Positions 35,664 through 44,819 of a stretch of DNA of 64,000 bases are shown in pieces. The position numbers and the translations under genes are program-made. The notes beneath the pieces are model-generated. The model made no database searches. It saw nothing but the letters and a program-made list of their open reading frames with translations, and had not been told where the DNA came from. The stretch spans positions 21,693 through 85,692 of the forward strand of contig JADYYH010000067.1 in assembly GCA_020853775.1 (NCBI GenBank), read 5' to 3'. Every line of letters begins with the position of its first letter. Positions within the stretch are counted from its first letter, which is position 1. This DNA is from Nitrospira sp. GTDB taxonomy: Bacteria > Nitrospirota > Nitrospiria > Nitrospirales > Nitrospiraceae.

Positions 35664-36613
35664 CGCCTGCGCCCACGCCTGACACGGAACTCGCGATCGC
35701 GTTTGCAAACCAGCGTGCGGTGCTGTCGCCCTGGGGCGCCTCCTTGCGGCGTTACTTTGTCGTGAATGGCCATGGCCGCGACACCGACATCGTCTGGGGC
35801 TATTCAGGCGGCGCGCAGAAGAAGGGCGGACAGGGTGACGTGCTGATTCCGTTTCCGGGACGGGTGGCGGACGGACGGTACTCCTTCGACGGGCAGGCGC
35901 TCCAGCTTGAACGGAATGATAAGGAAGGCCCGAATGCTATCCATGGATTTGTGCGAGGCCTTCCCTGGACGACGTCTCACGCCGCCTCTCACGCCGTGAC
36001 ATTTGAAGTCAGTCTGGATGCCGCCGACTACGCTCCGCGCGGCTATCCGTTTGCCCTCGTGGTGCGTCTCACCTACAGTCTGGACGCTCAAGGATTGTCC
36101 TGCCTATTTGCGGTGCGGAACGTGGGAGGGACGGCGGCTCCGGTCGGCGTGGGATTCCATCCCTACTTCACGGTCGGCGTCGCGCCGCTCGATGAGGCCG
36201 AAGCGAAAATTCCTGCGGCCGGATATCTCGAGTTTAATGAGCAGTTGGCGCCGACCGGCAGGGTTATCGCGGCAGCAGGTACCGAGTGGGATTATCGCGA
36301 GTTTCAACGAATCGGCTCACGCCGCTTCAACCATTGTTATCTTGGATTAGAGCGGGATGCGGCGGGTATGGCTACGGTCTCACTGCGTCATCCGGACAGT
36401 GGACGCACGATTGATGTGGTGATGGATGGGGCTTTCTCTGCCGTGGTGGTTTATACGGGAGATGCCATCGCTGGTGCCCCGCGCCGCGCCCTGGCCATCG
36501 AACCGATGACCTGCGCCACCGATGCCTTCAATCATCCCGACTGGGGGCTGAAACGACTACTGCCGGGCGAGACCTTTACGGGATCCTACACCGTGCGGAC
36601 ACATCTCGGTTGA
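35660..36613 (+). CDS. Aldose 1-epimerase (galactose mutarotase-like)
   Basis: Galactose-mutarotase fold protein of 317 residues. It shows GGQGDVLIPFPGR with QLERNDKEGPNAIHGFVRGL (first catalytic His in AIHGF), VGVGFHPYF (second His region) and a C-terminal AIEPMTCATDAFNHPDWGL whose Glu is the expected base. All are typical of the family, which interconverts alpha and beta anomers of hexoses or acts on hexose phosphates. It is co-translated with the phosphofructokinase gene. A broken relative lies at 19720. Substrate unproven. Confidence 0.9.
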   Translation: MTPAPTPDTELAIAFANQRAVLSPWGASLRRYFVVNGHGRDTDIVWGYSGGAQKKGGQGDVLIPFPGRVADGRYSFDGQALQLERNDKEGPNAIHGFVRGLPWTTSHAASHAVTFEVSLDAADYAPRGYPFALVVRLTYSLDAQGLSCLFAVRNVGGTAAPVGVGFHPYFTVGVAPLDEAEAKIPAAGYLEFNEQLAPTGRVIAAAGTEWDYREFQRIGSRRFNHCYLGLERDAAGMATVSLRHPDSGRTIDVVMDGAFSAVVVYTGDAIAGAPRRALAIEPMTCATDAFNHPDWGLKRLLPGETFTGSYTVRTHLG

Positions 36614-36678
36614 TGCAGTCCAGCCAGTGAGTCTCTTCTTCCGTTGTCCGCCACCCGTCGCCATGCCACTGACTCCTA

Positions 36679-38445
36679 TTACGAAGGCCTCGCCGGTTCG
36701 ACGATGCGGAAGCGCACCTCATCAACTTGCGTATAGGCCGATGTTTCTTCCCCTGCAAACAGCCCGCACCGGTAGAGGCCAGCCGTCCATCCTGTGGCCG
36801 GACGAGGCAGGACAAAATAACCGGACTGATCGTTCGTGGACATGATGAGCCGGTCTTGCGCGACGGCTGTGTGTGCGCCGGCCAATTCGGCGGTCTCTTT
36901 GAAACAGCGGGCGGCCAAGGGCACCTCATCGTACGAAGCGGTGACCAGGCTGAAAACCAGATAGATCTCCTGTTGATTGCCGGGGAAGCTGATGCCCGGA
37001 TCCAACGGAATGAAGTCGTGCGCGCCGGTCGGCGAATCGTCGCGCATCACTTTCTTGGCTGGAATGACGAAGCGGAACCAGGCGAAGTCAGCGTCCCGGC
37101 CGACGAGGGAGGCGGCAGCATCCAACGTGTTTTGCGGCTTCAAGGCGTCGATGGCCTTGGCCGCGAGCTCCGCTTCCGAGGGAATGGTCGGTGCTGCCGC
37201 TTTGGCTTGAGCCGCATTGGCTGCAGCCTCCTCTTCGACCTGCTGCGCAAACTCCGGCACGTGTACACGCACCTTGTCCAACCACTGCATGAGGGTGGCC
37301 TTATTGAGTACCCGCGTTCCGGACGGGAGTTCGAGGTCCTTCGTCGATTTTTCGAACTCCAGGGTCGCATCGTACAGCGTTTTGAACTGCATGTAGGCGT
37401 CTTCCCAGCGTTCCAGTTCCACCATGCATTGGCCCAGCCGAAATGCCGTCGTCGTATGTTCCTCATCCGTCGGGTCGAATTCCGATCCGGCTTGAGACAC
37501 CGCGAGCGCGTCTTTGCATCGGCCCAGCCCCATGAGGATGAGACTGAGGTGCTGGCCGGCCAGCGGATCCATCGGGTTGAGACGCAGGAGTTCCCGGTAG
37601 ACCGGTTCGGCCTCCCGGAACCGTCCTGCCTCGAACAGCCGATACCCTTCTGCGCGGATCATCGACCAGTCGCGGAGTTGTGTCGGACTGACATCCGGCG
37701 TCATGACCGGTGCGAAGCGGCGGCCCCGCTCCGTCGAACCGAAGAACACCGTGAGCAGATTTCTGGCCGACAGGTGAAGCGGCGAACCGGGCGAGACTCG
37801 ATCCAGGACGAAGTGCACGTCGCGTTCGGCGCCTTCGTAATCGAGAATATCAAACCGTGCCCGGGCCAGGGCCAATCGCCAGTTGAGCATGTCCGGGCCG
37901 AGCGCTACCGCTTTTTTGTAGGCCTCGAAAGATTCTTCCAGGCGGTCGAGTTTCCGGAGTTCGCGTGCCAGACGCAGATGGATCAGCGGATTATGCGGAT
38001 CGATGGCCGCGATGCGTTGAAGTTCGGCGACCGCTTCTTCGACCTGCCCTGATCTCACCAGCACGCTCCATTTGGCCCATCGCACATCGAGCGCGGCGGG
38101 GACTCGCGCGAGAACCGTGTTGTACGATTCAAGCGCCGCGTCGGTCTGGCGTGAGGTGGCTAACATATCACCGCGAAGTTGATGGAGCGCGAGGGCGTGA
38201 GGATGCTCATGGATCCCCTGCTCGACGATCCCGAGCGCGAGAGCGATCGTGCCCTGTTCCCAGGCGGCCTTGGCATGTTGTGCGATTTGGCCTTCCGGGT
38301 GGAGCGGGATGTCATTGGGCGACGCGACGGAACCGGTTTCCGCGATGAGCGTGAGAAGGAGCAGGACCAGTAGGGCAAGCGACTGGGCATTGCGGTGAAC
38401 CGGTCGGTCACTACGAACCGCGACGAGGAATCGATGTATGATCAT
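36679..38445 (-). CDS. Exported TPR protein, 588 aa
   Basis: The N-terminal basic segment and hydrophobic helix (about 22-40) look like a signal or anchor. From about residue 60 to 340 there are tandem TPR repeats (ALHQLRGDMLATSRQTDAALESY and PLIHLRLARELRKLDRLEESF, near residues 88 and 154). The C-terminal part after about 400 has an Ala/Glu-rich helix and a beta-rich domain (about 470-585) with no family I recognise. It is codirectional with the Ycf46-like ATPase gene upstream but 231 bases away. A role in envelope protein assembly is possible, not shown. Confidence 0.8.
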   Translation of the reverse strand: MIIHRFLVAVRSDRPVHRNAQSLALLVLLLLTLIAETGSVASPNDIPLHPEGQIAQHAKAAWEQGTIALALGIVEQGIHEHPHALALHQLRGDMLATSRQTDAALESYNTVLARVPAALDVRWAKWSVLVRSGQVEEAVAELQRIAAIDPHNPLIHLRLARELRKLDRLEESFEAYKKAVALGPDMLNWRLALARARFDILDYEGAERDVHFVLDRVSPGSPLHLSARNLLTVFFGSTERGRRFAPVMTPDVSPTQLRDWSMIRAEGYRLFEAGRFREAEPVYRELLRLNPMDPLAGQHLSLILMGLGRCKDALAVSQAGSEFDPTDEEHTTTAFRLGQCMVELERWEDAYMQFKTLYDATLEFEKSTKDLELPSGTRVLNKATLMQWLDKVRVHVPEFAQQVEEEAAANAAQAKAAAPTIPSEAELAAKAIDALKPQNTLDAAASLVGRDADFAWFRFVIPAKKVMRDDSPTGAHDFIPLDPGISFPGNQQEIYLVFSLVTASYDEVPLAARCFKETAELAGAHTAVAQDRLIMSTNDQSGYFVLPRPATGWTAGLYRCGLFAGEETSAYTQVDEVRFRIVEPARPS

Positions 38446-38676
38446 AGTGGAGGTCTCTCGTGTTATGGCAAAGCCGTCTCATGGCATTCGATCGTTAGAG
38501 GCATGACGAGTGTGAAGGATTCGCCGCCGCCTGAGCATGAGACGTAAGCATGTATCTTACTGTATGAACAGCCAGCCCTGCGAGGGTATCAGGAGGCGAC
38601 GTCCTTCACTCAATCGTGATGCGTTACGGGTGCCGTGAGGTCTGACCCGATCAGAACGGAGAGAAGGAGTACACGC

Positions 38677-40239
38677 TTATCGTACGTTGACGAAGCAGCC
38701 TTGGGCCGTGGCTCGCAGCTGATGGATCTCTTCGCTCCGCGTCACCGAAAGCGGCATGGTATGAGAGAGTTCTTCGATGAGAAGATCGGTCGTCAACGGC
38801 TGCTTGTGATACAGCGCGCGATAAAGGCCGGCGACCACGGCCTGTTCGATTTCCGAGCCGCTGAAACCTGCACTCGCATCAACGAGCTTCGGAAGATTGA
38901 ATTGCGAGCGGTCTTGTTTGCGCAGGCCCAGATGGATCGCCCAGATGGCGGTGCGTTCGTCGGTGTCGGGCAGGTCCACAAAGAAGATCTCGTCGAAGCG
39001 ACCTTTGCGCAGCAACTCCGGCGGCAGAGCGGACAGTGTATTGGCTGTCGCCACGACGAAGACCTCCTGCTTCTTTTCCTGCAGCCAGGTGAGGAAGGCG
39101 CCGAAGAGCCGGCGGCTCAAGCCCCCATCCGCATCGCCGCTGCCGCCTCCTGCGGACATGGCCTTTTCGATTTCATCGATCCAGAGCACGATCGGCGACA
39201 GGGATTCGGCCATCTCGATGGCTTTGCGAAAGTTCTTTTCGGACTCGCCGATGAATTTGTCGAATAACCGGCTCGCATCCAGCTTGAGCAGGGGCAGTTG
39301 CCACTCGCGCGCAATGGCTTTGGCCGCGAGGGATTTGCCGCATCCCGGTACACCGACCAACATGATGCCGCGCGGCGGGGTCAGATTGAGCGCCTTGGCT
39401 TCGGCCGTGAATCCCACCCTCGCCCGCTCCAGCCAGGATTTCAGATTCGCGAACCCGCCCAGTTCGAAGCGGTTGTCTTCCAACGGATAATATTCCAGCA
39501 AGCCGCCGTCTCGTATCGCCTGGACCTTACGCGTGAGAATGGTTTGCACATCATCGGCGGAGAGGACTCCATCTTCGACGACGCATTGCGTGATGACCTG
39601 CCGTGCCTGATGCAAGGTCAGTCCTCGTAAGGCGCGAAGGATGGCATCACAGTCTTGGTCGGACGGGCTTGCAATCGCCGACGTGGGAGCACTCATGGAG
39701 TTGATCAGGCTCTGCACGACGGTGGTGGATGTCGGGCGCCGGGGTGACGTTCTCGTTTGCAACGATTGCAGAACGCTCTGAAGCATCGTCCGGAGTTCCT
39801 GTTGATCCGGCAGTTGCAGGTCGAGCCGCACCGCAATCTGGTCGAGGTCAAGCGGTAGGGTGATGGGATGCCCCGTCATGAGACAGGTCGCGCGTGATCG
39901 GCCGAAGTGATGGCTGACTTCGCGCAGCTGGCGCGCGACCGCGGCATCCTGCAAGTGCGGTGCAAGATCCTTCAGCCAGAACATGCCTTCGACCGTCAAT
40001 CCATGGAGATGTTGAAGCACCGCCAAGGGCGTGGCGGTGAGCTTGCTGAGACCTGGTCCTTCTTCGGCTCTGGTAAGGCCCCGCGTAATCGACCATTCGA
40101 ACAGCGGCATCCGCTCCTGAGCGGCGACGGATTGCAGCAGGGTCATCACCCGGTCTTCTTCGACGGTCTCGATCACAATGAGCGAGTGGCAGGAGCGAAT
40201 CAGGGTGCGGAGATCATGCACGGTGGTTGAGGGCGGCAT
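38677..40239 (-). CDS. AAA+ ATPase, Ycf46-like
   Basis: 520-residue ATPase with an N-terminal domain (about 1-240) of the kind found in the cyanobacterial/plastid Ycf46 family and one AAA+ module. Walker A GVPGCGKS is at 296-303, Walker B VLWIDEIEK has D355 and E356. The second region of homology ends in LLRKGRFDEIFFVDLP with the arginine-finger region. Sensor-2-like FSGSEIEQAV follows. Such ATPases remodel proteins; the family's role in carbon and photosynthesis regulation is described in cyanobacteria only. The DnaJ-domain gene lies 100 bases upstream on the same strand. Confidence 0.88.
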   Translation of the reverse strand: MPPSTTVHDLRTLIRSCHSLIVIETVEEDRVMTLLQSVAAQERMPLFEWSITRGLTRAEEGPGLSKLTATPLAVLQHLHGLTVEGMFWLKDLAPHLQDAAVARQLREVSHHFGRSRATCLMTGHPITLPLDLDQIAVRLDLQLPDQQELRTMLQSVLQSLQTRTSPRRPTSTTVVQSLINSMSAPTSAIASPSDQDCDAILRALRGLTLHQARQVITQCVVEDGVLSADDVQTILTRKVQAIRDGGLLEYYPLEDNRFELGGFANLKSWLERARVGFTAEAKALNLTPPRGIMLVGVPGCGKSLAAKAIAREWQLPLLKLDASRLFDKFIGESEKNFRKAIEMAESLSPIVLWIDEIEKAMSAGGGSGDADGGLSRRLFGAFLTWLQEKKQEVFVVATANTLSALPPELLRKGRFDEIFFVDLPDTDERTAIWAIHLGLRKQDRSQFNLPKLVDASAGFSGSEIEQAVVAGLYRALYHKQPLTTDLLIEELSHTMPLSVTRSEEIHQLRATAQGCFVNVR

Positions 40240-40339
40240 AGGAATGACATGCTAGCACGGGGCCACCCTCTCACCAAGCAAAGGGGGGATTGCGGGCTAA
40301 AGCGAAGGGGCTCTGCAGACGGAAGGATTCGCCAGCCTG

Positions 40340-41203
40340 TCAGACATCGTTTTCCGTCAGGCAGCGTCCCAATCCTTCTTGTTCGGCGAGATGATAGGCG
40401 TAGTGGATGGCGGCCAGATTGGCGATCCGTTCCTCCGCGTCTTCGCGGCTTTCGGTATGAATAAGCTGAATCCCGAATCGCGCCGTGATGGAATCGAGAA
40501 AGTCTCTCAAGCCATTGCGGTGATATTGTCCCAATCGTCCTCCGCCGGCGTTGTACTGAATGGCGCCTTCGATGAGAAGAAACCGATGGGGAATAGGCCA
40601 GAGGGGCTCGAGTTCCCGGAGAAACGTCGGGCGATTGTCGGACGAATTCGAGAAAATGGTATTGATGTCTTCTGCGCGCCGGCGTTCGACACGAAAAATA
40701 TCCGGCGCTTCCGCAATGGCGTAGTCGCCGGCCGGCAGGGCTTGTGTCCGTGTTCCGGCGATCCGGATAAGTCCTTTGAATGTATAGGGCTGTGTTTCGT
40801 GCACATCGACCAGGAGATGGATGGCGGGCACCATGATTTTCGGATGACCGAACCGGGTGACGTTCAACATGGTTTGGGGGCCGCGCAACTCCTGGCGCGG
40901 GCGTGCGGCCGGTTGCGGGCGAGGCGCTGGACCAGGCCGCGGTGGTGGAGGCGATGAGGCTGAGGGATGTTGCCTTCCGCTATCATAGCGGGCGCGCGCA
41001 GCCGGATCGCTGAGGGTTTGATAGGCCTGATTGATGAGTTGCGTACGCGCTTCGGCTTTCTTATGCAGCGCGGGGGAATGCACGAAACGATCAGGATGCC
41101 AGACCTGCATATGTTCATGCCAGGCGCGCCGGATGTCCGCCTCCGTCGCGTCAGCAGACAGCTCTAGGATGGCGTAATAGTCGGTGGTGCGGTGGTGTGG
41201 CAT
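40340..41203 (-). CDS. DnaJ-domain protein, 287 aa
   Basis: N-terminal J-domain: YYAILELSADATEADI, HPD in VWHPDRF (residues 32-34 region), and LINQAYQTLSDPAARARYD. J-domains stimulate Hsp70 ATPases. A Pro/Arg-rich linker (about 85-110) and a unique C-terminal domain of about 180 residues follow. No zinc-finger or DnaJ C-terminal substrate domain, so this is a type III J-protein. ATG 41203 is chosen because the open frame upstream of it is not J-domain sequence. It precedes the Ycf46-like ATPase gene; a chaperone/ATPase pair is plausible. Confidence 0.87.
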   Translation of the reverse strand: MPHHRTTDYYAILELSADATEADIRRAWHEHMQVWHPDRFVHSPALHKKAEARTQLINQAYQTLSDPAARARYDSGRQHPSASSPPPPRPGPAPRPQPAARPRQELRGPQTMLNVTRFGHPKIMVPAIHLLVDVHETQPYTFKGLIRIAGTRTQALPAGDYAIAEAPDIFRVERRRAEDINTIFSNSSDNRPTFLRELEPLWPIPHRFLLIEGAIQYNAGGGRLGQYHRNGLRDFLDSITARFGIQLIHTESREDAEERIANLAAIHYAYHLAEQEGLGRCLTENDV

Positions 41204-41380
41204 CGATTCCTCTGTGTGGGCGAAGTGTAGCGGAGTCTGACGGGAAACAGCTAGCCCGCATTGCATCCATGCTGGCCGCAGCGTGGCGTGGCGATCGGCC
41301 ATTGTGCGAGCCCTCGCGGCGGTGTATCGTAGACCGGAAGAAGCACCTGTTCTCATTTCATCCCAGCGGAGGCGATGCGC

Positions 41381-42400
41381 ATGATATTGGTGACGGGAGG
41401 CGCCGGCTATATCGGTTCCCATACCTGTGTGGAATTGCTCAATGCCGGCTCAGCGGTGACCGTGTTCGACAACTTTTCCAACAGCCATCCTGAAGCCCTG
41501 GCGCGCGTACAACGCATCACGGGACAATCCCTTCGTCTGATTCGAGGCGACATTCGGGATCGGGCTGCTCTGGTCGCGGCGCTTCGGGAGAGCGGTGCCA
41601 CGTCGGTCATCCACTTTGCCGGGTTGAAAGCGGTGGGTGAATCGGTCGAGAAGCCGCTCTCCTATTACGATAATAATGTGGTGGGGTCTCTGCGTCTGCT
41701 GGAAGCGATGGGGGAGTGTGGCGTCACCACACTCGTCTTCAGTTCGTCTGCTACCGTCTACGGAGATCCGCAGCGTTTGCCATTGACGGAAGATCACCCC
41801 CTGTCCGCGACCAATCCTTATGGGCGTACGAAGTTGATGGTGGAAGAGATCTTGCGCGATCTGCAGCGTAGCAATCACTCCTGGCGGATCGGCATCCTGC
41901 GGTATTTTAATCCGGTCGGGGCGCATGCCAGCGGCCTGATCGGAGAGGATCCTCAGGGCATGCCGAACAATCTCCTGCCCTTTGTGGCGCAGGTGGCCGT
42001 CGGCCGGCGCGAACATCTGAATGTGTGGGGCAATGATTATTCCACCCCGGACGGCACGGGCGTGCGCGATTACATTCACGTGGTGGATTTGGCGCTCGGG
42101 CATCTCCAAGCGTTGGAGGCGTTGGATCAATTGGATCGCCCGAAGGAATGCCTGACCGTCAATCTCGGCACCGGTAACGGCTACAGCGTGCTGGAGATTG
42201 TTCGGGCCTTTGAGAAGGCCAGCGGGAAGGCGGTTCCCTACAAGGTGGCGCCGCGGCGTCCCGGCGATGTCGCCTCCTGTTATGCCGATCCAGGGTATGC
42301 CCTGAAAGCGTTGGGCTGGTGGGCTGCCCGCGGGTTGGATGAAATGTGTGCCGATGCCTGGCGCTGGCAACAAAGCAATCCCAACGGGTACGCAGGCTGA
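41381..42400 (+). CDS. galE: UDP-glucose 4-epimerase
   Basis: Short-chain dehydrogenase fold enzyme interconverting UDP-glucose and UDP-galactose with NAD+. The NAD motif TGGAGYIGS lies near the N-terminus. SSSATVYG supplies Ser and YGRTK gives the catalytic Tyr and Lys. RYFNPVGAH and [14 protein letters not shown] are GalE signatures. Length 339 residues is typical. GGAGG at 41368 favours ATG 41381 (8-base spacing) over ATG 41375 (2 bases). It supplies sugar nucleotides for envelope polysaccharide. Confidence 0.95.
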   Translation: MILVTGGAGYIGSHTCVELLNAGSAVTVFDNFSNSHPEALARVQRITGQSLRLIRGDIRDRAALVAALRESGATSVIHFAGLKAVGESVEKPLSYYDNNVVGSLRLLEAMGECGVTTLVFSSSATVYGDPQRLPLTEDHPLSATNPYGRTKLMVEEILRDLQRSNHSWRIGILRYFNPVGAHASGLIGEDPQGMPNNLLPFVAQVAVGRREHLNVWGNDYSTPDGTGVRDYIHVVDLALGHLQALEALDQLDRPKECLTVNLGTGNGYSVLEIVRAFEKASGKAVPYKVAPRRPGDVASCYADPGYALKALGWWAARGLDEMCADAWRWQQSNPNGYAG

Positions 42401-42412
42401 GGTCCATCGCAG

Positions 42413-43630
42413 ATGGTGAACCGGCTCACAAGATGTCGCGTGCGGATTGGCTCGGTCATCACCGACTGCCGGCCTGTGGTCTGGACGTTGTGCACAGGAG
42501 CGTTCCTGTGCACGCTCCTCTTTGTGCCGAACACGCAGGCGAATCACCGAGATCACCAACCGCATGCAGATGCCGACGAGCCTCGCGTTCTCGGCGAGGG
42601 TCGAGAAATCCCCGGTGCGCCCTTCCACGTTTTTCTGGGCACGGGCACGGCAGCTGGTGTCAACGAACTGCAATCCGTCGATCTCGAGGCGGCAGTCCAA
42701 ACGGTAATCGACACGTTCACCATCATGCTGCAGCATCGCGCTGACTATCCGCGTTTCGAAGAAAGCCTCACGAAGCAGGCGCTCAAACAGGTTGTGATCG
42801 AACCAGTGGTGATCAATGATGAGGGGAAAGCCTTTCCATTTTTGGTGGTCAGGACGAAAGAACCAGGTCGGGTTACGCTCCTCATCAGCGCCTCTTCCCT
42901 CAAAGACAAGGGATTCCTGCATCATCCCGACAGCCTGCTGCCTGTACTGGCCAGAGAGTTTCAGTGGGTGGTGAGCAAGGCCGATACCGCGCCGAAGGCC
43001 AAGGCGGTGGCCCTGGAACGACATCTACAGCAGGCGCCCATCCTCACCGACGACGAAATCGCGGTTCTGCCAGGGGAAGAACGGGCGCGCCTTCTGCAGC
43101 AACTCTTCCATAGCTATCTGGGGACGGTCGACGAACAGAAGAGCCTCGATGGACAACCGTGGTATGAAGTCGGCAGCCCAGCACCGATACCCCCGACGCA
43201 TGCGGATTCGACCACGAAGCTGTACGACATCCGCATTCGTGAAGCGTTGCAGAAAATCGTCCGGGAGCCGTATTTCCGCGAACATACGCCGAAGGCCGTC
43301 CGCAGTCTTCTCAATGGGAAGGTCTGGAATGTCGCCTATGTGAAAATCGATCAACGGGACTGGGCCACCCGCACGAGGGTGTTGTCTGAGGAAAAGGCCG
43401 TGGTAGTGGGGGAGCGGGGGCAGCGCATTCAACCGGCTGCCATTCTGGTCAACGTGCATCGCCTCGCCGCCGCGGATGATCCCTTTTACCGGGATGCGCA
43501 AGGCTTGCCGATGGGGGCGCTGTCAGCGGATCAACTGGCGCGTGTCATTGCCCTGGAGATCCATCACAACATTCAGGAAAAATCCCTGAGCGGTCATACG
43601 GCCCAGGATGCTCTGACGGCGCCCCGGTAA
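42413..43630 (+). CDS. Hypothetical exported protein, 405 aa
   Basis: The N-terminal hydrophobic segment (about 22-40) ending near TQANH suggests export. The mature protein has no motif I know. It includes several charged helices (residues 180-270) and a beta-rich part around RTRVLSEEKAVVVGERG near 320. It lies 12 bases after galE on the same strand and may share its transcript, yet its content gives no link to sugar metabolism. Function unknown. Confidence 0.72.
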   Translation: MVNRLTRCRVRIGSVITDCRPVVWTLCTGAFLCTLLFVPNTQANHRDHQPHADADEPRVLGEGREIPGAPFHVFLGTGTAAGVNELQSVDLEAAVQTVIDTFTIMLQHRADYPRFEESLTKQALKQVVIEPVVINDEGKAFPFLVVRTKEPGRVTLLISASSLKDKGFLHHPDSLLPVLAREFQWVVSKADTAPKAKAVALERHLQQAPILTDDEIAVLPGEERARLLQQLFHSYLGTVDEQKSLDGQPWYEVGSPAPIPPTHADSTTKLYDIRIREALQKIVREPYFREHTPKAVRSLLNGKVWNVAYVKIDQRDWATRTRVLSEEKAVVVGERGQRIQPAAILVNVHRLAAADDPFYRDAQGLPMGALSADQLARVIALEIHHNIQEKSLSGHTAQDALTAPR

Positions 43631-43648
43631 GGTGCCGTGGCGCATCAC

Positions 43649-44269
43649 TTACGGCACAATGGTTTTCGCCTCGTTCGGCTGCTCATAACGTACGGGCTCC
43701 ACGGAAAACAGCGGTGCAGCGGTGTTCGGCTGGTGGGCCGTGATCCGGGGCGATGGTCCAGGCTGTAATCGCACGGTGGTCAGCAGTCGCTGAAACAGCG
43801 CGGCATCGGCTTCGGTGTACTGAACCTTCGACACGTGCATGGTGGCATAGACATTCGCTTCGGCCAGGCAGGCGTAGAGGCTCTTTTGATCGAGACGAAC
43901 ACCCTGGAAGCGGGGCAGCGTATATTCGAGTGTCGGCATATCGCGGGTGGTCGAGAAGGCGACGTCAATCCCACGGCTGACCGCCTGGCCCTTTTTCAGT
44001 TGCCGCAGGTGTTTGATGCATCCACCAGTCGAAGCCTGTCCTGCCACCTGCTCCAAGACGATGGCGACGTTGATGCCCGCTCCCGGGTGGGAGGCCATGA
44101 GGTGACGGCGCCCGTTGGGTTTGAGTTGATCGCGTTCGATCGTGAAGCCGGCCAGGTCGATCGAAAGCCTCACGGGATTGTTCGGCTGTGACAGGATCGT
44201 ACGAGCGCTGCCTTCCAGGGCCATCGCCGGCGACTCCCCGGTCAAGAGCGGCGACAAAAGCAGGCTCAT
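43649..44269 (-). CDS. Exported protein with an in-frame stop in the signal peptide
   Basis: The 206-residue frame from ATG 44269 starts in the middle of a signal peptide. Upstream in the same frame, ATG 44317 with a GGAG ribosome binding site begins METSRTGIV, then TGA (44288-44290), then SILLALMSLLLSPLLTG, the rest of a normal signal. A change from TGG or a similar codon would explain the stop. The mature domain contains ARTILSQPNNPVRLSIDLAG and looks intact. Either the gene is newly inactivated or translation restarts at 44269 with a short signal. Family unknown; convergent with the gene at 42413. Confidence 0.6.
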   Translation of the reverse strand: MSLLLSPLLTGESPAMALEGSARTILSQPNNPVRLSIDLAGFTIERDQLKPNGRRHLMASHPGAGINVAIVLEQVAGQASTGGCIKHLRQLKKGQAVSRGIDVAFSTTRDMPTLEYTLPRFQGVRLDQKSLYACLAEANVYATMHVSKVQYTEADAALFQRLLTTVRLQPGPSPRITAHQPNTAAPLFSVEPVRYEQPNEAKTIVP

Positions 44270-44317
44270 CAGCGCGAGAAGGATCGATCAGACGATGCCG
44301 GTTCGTGATGTCTCCAT

Positions 44318-44819
44318 AGGGGCTCCTCTCTTCACTCGTGTCTGTTCGTGATGTCAGTGTATGGTGAACCGGAACGGATCCCAAGCGATTTGCTCATTCC
44401 GGCTCTCTCAGAGCCTCAGGAAACGTCGGAAAACCCCTCCACCATCCCTCGCTTTGCAGAGGCACGAGTCGCGACACCATGCCGTCGCGATCCTGTGTCT
44501 CGCACAGTTCATAGGTAGTGAGGGCTCGCCTTTCGCCGATGCAGCCCTAATCCGCCGTTCCTGTAGTTGGATTCCAGCGTGCTGTCCTACGTTGATCGAC
44601 ACGTCGGAAAAAATCTTTGCACTGCCTAGTTTCTCAGGCCTAATTTCTTGACGCCATGCATGAGCCGGTGTATTTTGCCAGCCTGATTGTGGTCTACGTA
44701 TTCCTGCGTTGCTGTGCAAGCGGTAGGCACGTAGCCGTGGAATACGAGGGGAGTCCGCGGACCTAAGGCCGGCCGTCGTGTAGTGCGTCTGACAGAAGTG
44801 TGGTGATGGGGAGACGAAC
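44318..44819. other. Intergenic region of 502 bases
   Basis: No convincing gene or RNA is visible. Frames longer than 60 codons here show no protein-like composition. Short inverted words (for example CGTATTCC near 44697 and GGAATACG near 44738) could form a loose stem. The last part before 44820 should hold the promoter of the GH20-like gene. Confidence 0.35.

Noticed and set aside
40285..41264. Half copies of the CCCGCA-T MITE end flanking the DnaJ gene
   Set aside because: TAGCCCGCA-T words occur near 40288 and 41251, but they face outward and lack the rest of the element, so they may be coincidental.
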